Under the pieces are notes generated by a model. It did not search any database and was not told the DNA's origin. It saw only the letters and a program-made list of their open reading frames with translations. 64,000 nt of DNA from Gavia stellata (lineage: Eukaryota; Chordata; Aves; Gaviiformes; Gaviidae), in the NCBI RefSeq assembly GCF_030936135.1, contig NC_082610.1, positions 20,470,428-20,534,427 of the forward strand, written 5' to 3'. Shown here piece after piece: positions 1-40,351 of this stretch. The translations under genes were made by a program, and so were the position numbers. How positions within the stretch are numbered: position 1 is the first letter of the stretch; every line of letters begins with the position of its first letter.

Positions 1-3000
1 TGGCTGTAGACAGGAGGGTGCTGGGGGACACCCACCCCGAGCAGCCAGCGGGAGGGAAGGCGCACAAGGCAGAGGTAAGTCACGGAGGACGGAAGGGGCT
101 GCAGGAGCTGAGGGCTCTGTTGGGAAGGAGGAGCGAGCGCCCTGTGTGCTAAGGGCTCAGCATCCCTGCTGTCTCACGAGCCAAGCGGGCGCTGTGCCAC
201 TGAGCCTGTCCCCATGGGGGTGTGAGCAGCCAATGGTGCAGGCAGGCGGCGTGGCACCTCCCCGCTGGGACTTTGGCCTTTTTTCACCTGAGGCAGAGGG
301 GGGACCTGCCCTGGGCTCGGTGCTTTCAAAGCCCAGCATCGTAGGAGAACAGTTGGCCGCTGACCGCAAGGCAGGTGAGTTTGCGTCTGCAGTCCCCGGG
401 CTTCTGCCTGGTGGCAGAATAGTACGAAGGGGCCACGTTGTTCCTGCTGCGCAGACGGAGAGGTGACAGTCTGTGTCAGTGGGGGAGCGTCCACCAGCGT
501 GTTCGAGAGCTGCTTTGTTTTATTGAGGACTAATGCCCTGCCTGGTGCTGCATGGAAATTCATGGCAGTCCCTGCTTTTGAGAGCCTAAGGGCAAGCGAG
601 CAGCAGAGATGAAACTGCCACCGATGTCTTCCATCCCCTCTATCCCAAAATGACCAGAGCAGGCGAGAGCCAGGTCGACAGCTTCTCCCTGGGTGAGATT
701 TCCTGGTGCCGAATCCCTTGTGCGCTTTTTGCCCAGCACGCATCTAGAAAGCAGCTCCTCTCAGGAAGTATTTGCAGTTCAGTTTGCACTTCTTAAACCT
801 TATCGTTGCGATGGCAGCTTTTCTTCGGTCGCTAGCAAAACTTGGCAGGGTGTCCACACCTTCACATGTGTTTGTGCTGTGAAGGAAAGTGGTGTGCTGA
901 TGCCAGAGGGTTTCTCCTCTCCCAGCAGCTACTAGTTGCTGATTGCTTCCCCCCCTCCGCTTCTCTGACTGTGAGCGGTCGCATGGCTGTGTCCTCTCGA
1001 CACAGTGGATGCTGGCACGGCTTTGCTACCTCCTCTCACCCCCTGAGCCCTGCTTCTTGATGTCGGCTTCTCTGGATGGGGCACTGAGTTTGTCTGCTCT
1101 CAAGACAAATGAAAATATGCAGAAGGGAGTCCTGTCTTCCCCTTCTGCTGTTTATTTTCAAGTCAAGGTTGTAGTTTGAATGTTTGCTTTCTGTGACAGC
1201 TCCAGCATGTGCTGGCCTCCAGTTCTGTCTCATCCCTGCCTGACTGCCCTGCACAAATGTTTGTGCTGGCATGAAAGCGGGGATGGGAACACACGTTCGG
1301 GTGTAGGGAGAGGACGGGATCGCTTCCTTCGGCCACGGCGCCAGCTGACGTTGGCTAAAGATCTTCTGTCAAAACGGCAGCCTGCGTGCGCTCAGATAAA
1401 TCGGCGTGTCTGACAGCCTGCGGCCAAGAAGCTGCGCTCTGAGCAGGGCTGCCGGGGAGGGGAGAGCCTGGGAATGGGAGGGCTGCTGGAGGGCAGAAGC
1501 CAAGAGCTGGCCTCTGTGGGGGGGCTGCTGGCAGGACTGGGGGAGCTGGTGGACTGGGAGCCTGTGGCTGGCTTGGAGGATGCCAGCGGTGGCTCTGGCA
1601 GAGGGAGAGCAGGACAAGAAGGAGGGTGCTGAGCTGTGGGGACCCCCAGGGTCAGACTGTGGGCAGAGCAGTGGCATCTGGGGGTAGAGGTGGCAACCCA
1701 CACTTATAGGGCGGTGCGATGGCAATAAACCTGATGAGCGTGGTCAAAGAGGTGTGGGTAAGCTTAACCTGTTTCTTCTCCCGTGATGTCTCGGCTTGTG
1801 GAGATGTTTGGTGCCTGTCTCTCCATCCAAGCGTGCCAACAGCACACGTGGCGTGTGATGAGGCTGTGTGCTCCCCTCCGTGCCCCAGGCTGGGCTGTGA
1901 TTTCTCTGGTAAGCACTTTTCCTTTAGGTGATAAGGCGAGAACTGAAGGTTGAGAGTCCAGCCCTGTGCCCCAGCCTGATCGGGAGCGCAGCAGGTCTGC
2001 AGTATGCAAAGGTTGGCCATCCTGGAGAAAACCTCACCATCAGGGTAGCGTAGGTGGATGAGGGTGTGTGGCAAGGCAGGGGAGCAAAATAGCACCATTT
2101 TGCCGGCGGCTGAGGCTGTGAGGACCAGATACATCCAAAGCTGGCTGGGTTTGCATTGTGGTACCCCCAGTCTGGCTGCTCTCTTGCTCTCTGGAGTTGG
2201 ATTTTGGGAGCTGGGAAAAGGGAGAGGCTGGGCTGAGGCTCTTGGGCTATCTACGCATGGTAGTGTGAGCTTCGGGCCGTTTGCACCGCTTCTCTGTCTA
2301 ACATGGAGGCGATTCCCCGTGCTGCGGTGTGCGTGTCACTCTGAAACTAATTTGCTTGATCATTTTAATAAATGTAGAAGGGATGTCCCAGTGTGCGAGT
2401 AATGGGGCATTAATCCATGTCCAGCTGTGTTAATAGCACTCTAGGAAGGAATTAACGCCACATAATTCATCGCCTGCGCAGCTCTCGCTCTCTTAATTAC
2501 GGGATGTTTGATTTTAGGACCCCCCTTCTGTGACGGCTGCTCAGCCTCTTTGGCTTTGAGGTGGGTCTCTGGTGACTCTTGTTTCCTCACCCGCTACCAG
2601 TTTTCCTCCTGGCTCCTCTGCTCCTCCTGCCATGCAGGTTCCCGGTTCCAGCAGCATCGTTGTCCGCCTGGCCGTGAAGTTTAACGACACAAAGGCTTTC
2701 TGAGGCATCGCCACCTTTTTGGTGCTGCTGGCTTGTCTGCTGCCCCAATGCAGGTGCTGATGGGAGGTTTCCCGGGAAGATGCGAGCCCTGCTCCTGTAG
2801 GAAGCCCTGGAGCTACACCCCTGCTTGCTTGCAGAAGCTTTGCTTGCCTGTTTTTGTTTGCATTTTTGAGCTTCCGAGAGCACTGTGTTCCTGGGGAGAT
2901 ATACTTAGGTCTAGGTCTTTACTTAATCTCTTTTCTTTCTAGGTTAGATGTATAATGTTGTTTAAATATCCTGTAAAACTACTGGCATTCTCTTCCCAGC

Positions 3001-5757
3001 CTGTTTTTTCCCTCGTCTCACACTGTAGGACTGCAGCAGCTATTTTGCTGCCCTGGGAGGGACCGGGGTCTGGCTCTCCCCAGGAACTCCCCGGCCAGGG
3101 TGCTGGATGCTTCATCATTCACCATCTTTTAAGGGACTCGGGGAGTTCTGTAAATTACAGCAAAGCGCTCAGATAGAGTTTGCGGTGACTTTGGGTTTGT
3201 TTTGCAAATGGTCATTCGCTGAGGCTCTGTTTAAAACAAACAGCTCAAATAAGCTTTCCACTTCAGTGCGTTAAAATCCCTTAATGCATTAAAATTCCCT
3301 GGCCACGGACATTCGGGCTTCCGCTGTGCCAGGTGCTGTATAAACAGTTACCAAGCGCTGGTGTCTGCTGTAAAATAATCGCATCGTTCGCTTCTCCTCG
3401 CTCGTCCATGAGTTGAGTAGCTTTTGTTAGGGGAGATGATACTAGTCCTGGCATTTGCTGGCCGTACAGCCAGCACCAAGGCAATCTGTAACTTCGGGTG
3501 GTTTTAAACCCGGGAAGATTGTTTTTTATCCCTTCCCGCTGTGCAGCTGCAGCGGGAGCATCTGTTCCCTGGTGGGAAGCGGCAGCAGTTTTCCAGCTGG
3601 GTCAGACAGCGGCAGAGGGCTCTGTGGTTACTGGAGAGCTGAAGCCAAAAGTCGAAAGGAGAAAAAAAAAAAAGGGAGGAGAGAGCTAAACCCAGCTGTC
3701 CCAAGTCCCTCTTGGTGTGGGAGCATCTTCTCCCACCTCCATCAGAGCATCTTCTCCCACCTCCATCACCCTACTTGTGTCAGCAGGTAAGAAACAGCCC
3801 TGTGATACCTTTGCGTGTCCATCTCGCTCTCTGACTCTTTCAGCTACCCGTCAGTGGGGAATATTAGCAGCCTTGTTGTCTTGCGTTGCCCTTCGCCATG
3901 GGTGCCTGGCCTCCTGGGTGCCCCTCTGCAGGGAAGGGTGCAGCAGGGGCAACAAGGGGGGAGTTTGCCGGAGCTTGGAGTTGGGGTGTCAGGACCACTC
4001 GGTGCGTGTATTTTGTCGGAGCTGCTGCCTCAATAAACAGAAATATCTCATTGAGGGTATAGACGTTATCAAGTGAGTTTTCATGGTTAGGGCTTGTTTA
4101 TGCCAGGGTTACAGGCTTTCAGCAACTGCTCTCCCTATATTTTTGTATTTTCATCTTATGGTTAAATTGGTAGAGAATTAGATTAACCTGAAACAAACTA
4201 CTCTTATGGACATGCATAGGAAAGCACACGCAGCGAAAGGTGTAAGCGATTTTCACTTGGAAAGTGCAGACTTAGCTGAGCTGGAGACTTTTAAGGTCTG
4301 CTTCCCCGGATTAGTTGGGATCAGGTAAACTGCCTGAAGAGGGGTCACAGACGGGATGGAAGGTGTAATGGTGTAGTGTAGTGGGTGAGGTTCGTGTGCC
4401 ATGTTTTGGAGAGGAGCCCCTTTCCTTGGTGAGCTCCGTGTGCTGGTCTCTCGTGGCTTTGGCTGAATGTGGGACTCCAGAAAAGGCAGTTCTAGTCTTG
4501 TCTCGTCGGAGCGTGGGACTGTGCAAATGCTTTCATGCTGCCCTGTCCTTGGCACGTGGTGTAACAGGGAGGGGAGCAGGTCCGTGCTGAACTGTGTGTA
4601 ACCTCACCCCCTCTCCTTCCCGTACCTGTTTGCACCATCACCAGCTCTTTACACTTTCAGGGACCTTTTATTCTCAGGAATGCCTCTGTCCCTCGGGTGG
4701 TATCTCCAGAGCAGAAGTGTCAGCCTGAAAGCCACCTTCTTGGATGCACGATTCTGTGTGGCTTAGGAAATCTGCAGTTAAGGGGCAAATTTCATTCCAG
4801 AGGCAAAGGGCGAAGATATCTCCTCTGCTTCTGGCTCCGCCACCCAGGTGGCAGCGGGAAGGGGAGAGGGAAGAGAGAGGCTGAGTGCTGCTGAGATGCC
4901 TGATGAAAGTATGGGGCACCTCATTCCCAGGTTGGAGGTGATGGGGAGACAAGGACACCTCCGGAAAGCTGAAGGTTGTGGCCGCTTCTGAAATTTTCTC
5001 CGGTGTCCAGCTTTCTTTTTGTGGTGACTTCTGCCAGCTCTCGTTAAACAGTAGCAATTAGGAGTCTTTAAAGAGAACCGTTTCCTACAGATGTGGAGCT
5101 TCAGTGCTGTGCCAGTAGGCACTGAGCTGAAAGGAGTGGTCCAAAGGGCAAAGTCACATCAATAGCTTGGGGAGGGAGAGGCACGACTTAAAAGGCAATG
5201 TTGGCACAAGACTGAGCAAGGACTGTCCATTTGGGCTGGGAAATGGAGGAAGGATTGTAACGACTGGAGGAGAGGGTTTTTGAAGACCGTCCTTTAGAAA
5301 CAGCACACATGTGTTGGAGGGAAGTGCTGAACGGATCTCGCGGTGGCACGTGATTGTCTTGGGGCGGCTGGGTGGACCTGCAGAAGGTTGCAGGTCCACT
5401 TGGTGCAGTGTGAAACGCTCCCTGGAGTCGGAGAGAGCTGTGAGGGGTACTGTTCTCCTGGATGCTGGGCAGAGCTCATGCACCGCGTGGCTGCTGCCCT
5501 TCCTCACATGCTGCTGGAGCCTGATGACTCTGGCAGCTCTTCCCTCCGCACGTGCTTGTATATTTATATACGCACACACACACATTTATAAGGCTCCTTC
5601 TGGAGCTCAGTATCCTCTCTGAGGACACCAGGTGTTCCCTTAAGTCACCCGTTCCCCGGCTGGCCTCATCCTGCAGCCTGCCCAGCAGGACCTGAGCTTC
5701 AGGAAGAGTGTAAGTGTCTCAACTTTGTCTCCTTGGTGTCTTTCTCTCCTTTCCCAG
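1..5757. other. Non-coding stretch upstream of the first SLC25A22 coding exon
   Basis: No open reading frame here resembles a known protein. The first coding exon of SLC25A22 is an internal exon, since it has an acceptor at 5757, so at least one upstream non-coding exon must exist. Two good donor-like sites could end such an exon: AGAG|gtaagt at 74/75 and GGCAG|gtgagt at 374/375. Neither has independent support, and the real first exon may lie left of the window. A short direct duplication (3721-3768) and a short CA run near 5571 are the only repeats noticed. Confidence 0.5.
3721..3768. repeat. 24-bp tandem duplication
   Basis: Two adjacent, nearly identical 24-bp units starting GAGCATCTTCTCCCACC occur at 3721-3744 and 3745-3768. 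They lie in presumed intron or upstream DNA and have no evident function. Confidence 0.8.
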
Positions 5758-5853
5758 GAAGAAACTGAAGTGAAAAAGAAGTGACTGAAAAAGAAATCAA
5801 GGAACGATTTGAAGGAACAGATTCATTTCTTAACAAGATCAAGTTTGAATTAA
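5758..5853 (+). other. SLC25A22: 5'UTR part of the first SLC25A22 coding exon
   Basis: A strong pyrimidine tract ending in TTTCCCAG at 5757 precedes this exon, which runs to the donor at 5873/5874. The first ATG in the correct frame is at 5854, so 5758-5853 is untranslated leader. It contains the in-frame stop TGA and is A-rich. Confidence 0.75.
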
Positions 5854-35109
<29,256 letters not shown>

Positions 35110-37580
35110 TCCCAGAGCGCCTGTGTGTGCCCTCCCGCCCTCTCCGGCGCCGAATTCATCCCCGTGTTTGTCATCCGTGTCGATTGGTGTCAGAGCAACA
35201 GCACAAAGGGTTCGCGCGGGGACGCCGAGGGGACGTGGTCTCCAGATGAGCGAACGAGTCCCTTTTCTGTCTCGGTCTGGAACCTGTCCCCTCCCGCTCC
35301 TTCCACGGACAATACCTAATTATGCATATATTTTTTTTTTTCTTTCCTTTTTTTGTTTTTAAATTGTCATTCTTAAGGACACTGGTAAGCACAGGCTGGG
35401 CTTGCAGACCCTGAAGTCTCCTTCCAACCTTGGGGAGCAAGAGGAATGGGAAAGAAAGAACCTGAGCCCTCATCCATCCTGGTCCCCCTCTTTCTTCCTG
35501 GAGTTGCCAGCTATCTGAGGAGGAGCTGGAGGGGCAGCTGTGTCCCCTCGGCCCCTCCTCGGCTCTGCTGGCCCCGGGTCGAGAGCGGGCGCTGCGCAAA
35601 GGGGGCTCATCTCATCGCCGCCGGAGGCACGGAGGGGGGGTGCGGGATCTGGCAAGTTCCTTGGCCTGGAAACCTTCATCCCTCCCTTCTCCATTTCTCA
35701 AAAATGAGTTGGACTTAGATGAACTTCCTGGAGATCAGAGGAAGGGAAAGGGGATCGTTACTATTGCTTTTGTAATTATTTTTGTTTTAAAGCAAAGGGA
35801 TGTCCCTCCTAACTAGGTGTCACAGGCACATCCGGGTGAGGTGCAGGGATGAGATGTTTGCTCTGTAGGGAACATATCTGTGGGATCACACGAATGTCCG
35901 AAGGTGCTTCACTACTTGGCTACAGGCAGGGGAGGGAGAGGAACTTGGGATCAACTTGTTTTTCTTTGGGGTTTTTGTTTGTTTGTTGGGTTTTTTTCTT
36001 TTTTAATACAGGGGTTGTGGGGAGGGAAAACCAAACATCAAGAAACCACTTACATTCCTTCAGCCTGCTTGTCCCCGGGGTGATAAAGCGGTGGCCGCAG
36101 GTGTAGATTAGCTGATGTGGGGTGGGTTTGTTTTTTTTTTCCAGCCTGGCCCCAGGTGCCTGAAAGGAGGCACGCGGTGCCCAACCTTGGCTAGAATCCG
36201 CCACGCCTGTGCGCTCACCTTGCAAGGTGAAACCACGAGGTCTCCGTGTTCTTTGCTGTTTGACTTGGGTGTGGTTGGAACCGGCCCGTGTGGAAGAGGC
36301 GGAGAGTTCCCGCACCCCGAGCAAGGAGCTCCTCCGTGATTACGGGGTCGAGTCCTCGGGATCATGAAAAATCGCCATCCCCCTCGCTTCTGGGGCGGTG
36401 ATCGATGTTGGGTGACGGGGGGGCAAATCCAGCCCGCTCTGTCAAAGGGACGCTGGCCCAGCTCCCGTCACTTGTCAGAGGACTTCCTCGTTCAGTACTC
36501 TCCCGGGCTGTGTAATTAATTCTACTTTAAATGATTTTAAGCGCGAGATCTACCAACCCAACGTGATCTTCTCCATTATTTATTCCATTTGGTGCAATCC
36601 ACCCGACTTTGGTGTTTAAATTAAACTGGTCGAATTCACTTTTCATTCCTTCTTCTTTTCGCTTTGTTCTCCAGGCGCTTGCTTGGTGTTTGTGTTTCAA
36701 ATGTATATTTAAATTAATTAAAAAAAAAAAATCCCTGTTTTTAATGTTTAAAAGAAAACCACCTCTGTTTCAACGTTCTTGGGTGAGGTTTTCGCAAAAC
36801 CTGTGTGTTGAGGGCGTTCTTCCTTGATGGGTCCTTTTTTCTCTTTGAAAAAGTTGTTCTGTGGCTGATTTGTTACTTGTTACTTTGCATATGTGAATAA
36901 TTTTCTTTCTTTTTTTCCTTCTTAATGACTTCTCCGTGTATCTGGGAAGGAATCTGTGCAAAGACGATGATAGATGTCCGTGCTGTGTGTAGTGCTGTGA
37001 TGCTGCTCTTGCTCTGGATTTCCCTTGGGTGGATTAAAAGAGAAATATTCTTTTTTTTTTTTTTAAGGTGCCCTATTCCTTGCTGCTTTGTGATTTACAA
37101 GGAGGGGCCCTGAAAGAAGCCTTGCCGATAAAAGTAGTGGGGTTTCTTCTTGCCCTTCTCCCTGCAACGCTTGCCCGCCGGAGCTGGGTGAATGCGGCTG
37201 CAGGAGGGCGCAGGTTTGTAGCGTGGGGTTACGTTTGGAAGAGAATTTGGTGCAGTGAAGGGCTGAGGTTCCGGGAAAGCCCTCCTTGTCCTTTTGGAGG
37301 CTTCTAAAAACCTCTTTGTAAAACTGACTCTTCCTCCCAAAACCTCCAGCTCTTCTTCCACCACGTTGGAGCTGGTGACCTGAACGGGGCTGATTTTTAG
37401 TTGCTTGGACACATCCTTGAGTCAGGAGGGCAGCGGGAGGTGGCAGGGGGTAGCGACTGTGGCCCCGCTGGCCAAAAAATAAGAGTTTAAAATAGGAGAA
37501 TTGCCATCAACTTAATTCATCACCCATTAACAGAAACCTCTGAGCATCGATTGCAGCGGTGAGGAATAAAAGTAAATAAA
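35110..37580 (+). other. SLC25A22: SLC25A22 3'UTR (extent uncertain)
   Basis: No gene is visible between the SLC25A22 stop at 35109 and the minisatellite at 37858. The stretch is T-rich with several poly-T runs, typical of a long 3'UTR. Candidate polyadenylation hexamers are ATTAAA at 36620 and 36717 (the latter followed by a poly-A run) and AATAAA at 37565 and 37575. Which is used cannot be told from sequence. Confidence 0.55.
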
Positions 37581-37857
37581 TACGCTTAGAGAAACGCACC
37601 TCTGCTCCCCGGGGCAGGGAACGACAGCCAGCATGGGGTCACCTCCTGCGTCCTACCAGGTCCCTCTGGCAGAGGGTCCTCCGCCCACCCCAGGCCCTTT
37701 TCCGCCGTACCTTGTCCCATGTCACCCCTGGCCCTTGCTCCTGCCCTGACCATGGCTCTTGTGGCTCCAGTTCGTGGTGTTCACTGCCCTCAAACGTGTT
37801 TTGGTGGAGGTGCCCTGCGCCCCTGTCACGGGTTCGGGCGGGTGCGTCGATTTGGGT

Positions 37858-38665
37858 GAAATTTCCTGGAACGCAAGGAGGAAATTTATTAAAGCCCTGG
37901 GGGGAAATTCCTGCAAAGCAAAAGGGAAATTTCCTGGAAAGCAAAGGGCAACCAACCTCGAAAGCGTCGGTAAAATAGCCAGGAAAAGGAAGGGGAAATT
38001 TACTTCTAGAGAGCACTAGGAGGAATTCCTCAAAAGCAAAGAGGAAATATTCTGGAAGTTTGTAGAAAGCAATAGGGGAACTTCCTAGAAGGCCATAGGG
38101 GGGATAGCCTGGAAATCAAAGGAGGAAAACTCCTAGAGAGCAGGGAGGGAATTTCTTCAACTACCAGGGCAATGCCTGAAAAGCAAAAGTGGCATTTCTT
38201 AAGAAAGTAACAGTGCTATTTCCTAGAGGGGAAATTTCCCCGAAAGCAAAGGAGGAATTGCTGGAAATCAAAAGGAAAAATTCCTGGACTGGAAGAATGA
38301 CATTTCTTGGGAAATAATTGCTTCCCAGGGAGCAAGAGTCATGGGGAAATTTCCTAGAAAGCAATAGAAGTCCTGTAAAGCAGGGAGAAAATTCCTAGAA
38401 AGCAATGGAGGACTCTAGAAAGCAATAAGGAAATTTCCCAGGAAGCAAGGGAGGAATTTCCTGGAAAGCAAGGGGAGGGAAATATCCTGCAAAGCAACAG
38501 GGAAATTGCCTGGAAAGTGATGGAGGAACTTCCTACAAAGCCATAGCGGGATTTTTTAGGAAGGAAGGGAGAAATTTCCTGGAAAATAAAGGGGAATGTC
38601 CTGGAAAACCATGCAGGAGTTCCCGGAAAGAAGGGGAAATTTCCTCGAAAGCAAGAAACATAGGG
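37858..38665. repeat. Degenerate minisatellite with repeated TTCN3GAA palindromes
   Basis: About 800 bp of irregular repeats, roughly 25-40 bp per unit, built around GGGGAAATTTCCTGGAAAGC. I count ten matches to the palindrome TTCN3GAA: 37863, 37931, 38082, 38236, 38351, 38392, 38458, 38576, 38620 and 38641 (9 bp each). Many units also read GGGAAATTTCC, which resembles a kappa-B element. It lies between the SLC25A22 3' end and the IRF7 promoter, about 1.6-2.4 kb upstream of the likely IRF7 start site. Confidence 0.88.
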
Positions 38666-40151
38666 GGAAAGAGGCCAAAATCCTGTGCTTCAGCCCTGAT
38701 GACCAGCACTCTAGTCCTTGGGTAATAAATTTGGGAAAAAGTCCTGCGATTCTCTGGGTTTTTTGGTTTGTTTTACCGTTCCCCGCAGAGCTCAACCGGA
38801 CTGAAGGAAGAGCAACGAGGGCGAGCGCTTGGGCGCGCGTGACCTGCCTGAAATCATGGTTATTTGCTGATTTTCCTCTAATTTAATGCAAAAAATCGAC
38901 ATAACCTGCACCGCAATGGTCCGAGGCCCAGGGTGACCCTTTTCTGTCACGGGCGGCCGTGCCTGGGACCCGCGTTACTGGAAACCAGCTGCTGGGTGCC
39001 GCTTCCCCTTTCCGGGGTGGGGGGCCGTGCTGCTGCTGGCACCCCGCTCCCACCTCCACCCGCTCCCCCCCTCGCTTTCGGGGCCGCATGGCTGGTGGGG
39101 ACCCCCCACGGGGTTCATCCCTTTGCAGGGGTGGTGCTGGCCCTGAAGCACAGACACACACAGGGCTGATGCACCACCCTGGGGTTGATTTTCCTCCTTT
39201 TTTTTTTTTCCCCTTCTTTTTTTGGCATAAAACCGCGGTGCCGCCATGCCGGATGGCTGCGCTGGAGATGCTCGCGATGGCCGTTTCGCATACCGAGCAG
39301 CCCCCAAATCCCACCGAGGCGCAGAAACCGTGTGCCAGCGGCTCCCGGCCCCTCTCCTACCACGGCCGAGGGCGGCCGGGCTCCTCCAACACCCGCCTCT
39401 GCGGATGTTCAACCTGAGAAGCCGGGAGTAGGCGCGATGCCGGGAGCAATGCCAGGCCCATGGCAGCGCCCCGGCTTTATGGGAAAAGAGAGCGCTGGGA
39501 AAACCGGCCCTTGGATGTGGGGAGCGCGACTCGCTGCCCTCCTGGGTTTTGCTTTTATTTCTTAATTTTTTTATAGCACGCACTTAGCGGGGAAACTGAG
39601 GCAGCCTGAAAGAAGAAGGGTGACAAGAAATGCAATAAATAAGTAAATAAAAAAGCCAGGGGGATTTCCAGCCCCAAGGCCCAGCCCTGCCTTCCCCGGG
39701 GCTGCCGCCGGTGCACCCCGGAAAGCCCCGGCGGCGGCGGTGGGTGCAGGTGCTTTCGGGCCGAGCCTGAGCATTTCGGGGTGTCCCCACCACCCGCCTG
39801 CCCTTTGCTCTTCACCAACCTGCGCTGCTTCATTTCGGGGCGCAGCCGTCCGGCACCAGCGCCGGTACTTTTGGGGCCACGACGGCCCGTGGGGAGTGAC
39901 CCCAATGTGGGGGTACCTTTCAGCCCCCCCCCGCAGCTTGGGGCCTGATCCTGCCCGTTGCCCACCGAGGTCTGCGTCCCACCCCGGCGCAGGACAAGGG
40001 GTAAATCCGGATGATTTTTGGTTTAATTAGTATTAATTTGGGGAGGGGGTCCACAACCAACATCCCCCCGGGGGGGGGGTCCAGGCGGGGACCAGGAGCA
40101 TCCCCCGGGCTCATCGCTGGGGCCGAGTGGGGACCGGCGGGTGTGACACAC
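38666..40151. other. Intergenic DNA between SLC25A22 and IRF7
   Basis: Increasingly GC- and CpG-rich towards IRF7, with several small open frames that look like composition artefacts. Poly-T (39198-39224) and a poly-G run (40070-40079) are present. No gene was recognised. Confidence 0.6.
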
Positions 40152-40300
40152 CCCCCCCCCCCCCCCCCCGCGGCACTAAGGGAACACTTTCACTTTCGGA
40201 AGGGTCACGTGGTTTCCAGGAAACCGGGAGCGGGGGGGGGGGAAGGGAGGGGGGGTGGATAAAAGGGCGGGCGGGAGGTGGCCGCCCCCCCGAGCTGAGG
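40152..40300 (+). promoter_or_regulatory. IRF7: IRF7 promoter: ISRE, E-box, GAS-like site and TATA-like box
   Basis: A perfect ISRE core TTTCNNTTTC lies at 40188-40197 (ACTTTCACTTTC; GAAAGTGAAAGT on the other strand), the binding site of ISGF3 and IRF factors. Just downstream are an E-box CACGTG (40206-40211) and a STAT-type palindrome TTCCAGGAA (40214-40222). GGATAAAAGG at 40257-40266 is a TATA-like box, predicting a start site near 40290 and a leader of about 60 nt. A run of about 19 C residues (40151-40169) lies immediately upstream of the ISRE. The layout fits an interferon-inducible gene. Confidence 0.82.
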
Positions 40301-40351
40301 TCACCCACCGGCCCCGGGTCCCGCAGGACTGCGGGGGGACCCCGCGGCACT

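Noticed and set aside
5571-5586. CA dinucleotide microsatellite
   Set aside because: Only about six units, too short to be informative.
39246-39431. Small CpG-rich open frame starting MPDGCAGDARDG
   Set aside because: No domain, no splice context and no promoter; typical of chance frames in GC-rich DNA between SLC25A22 and IRF7.
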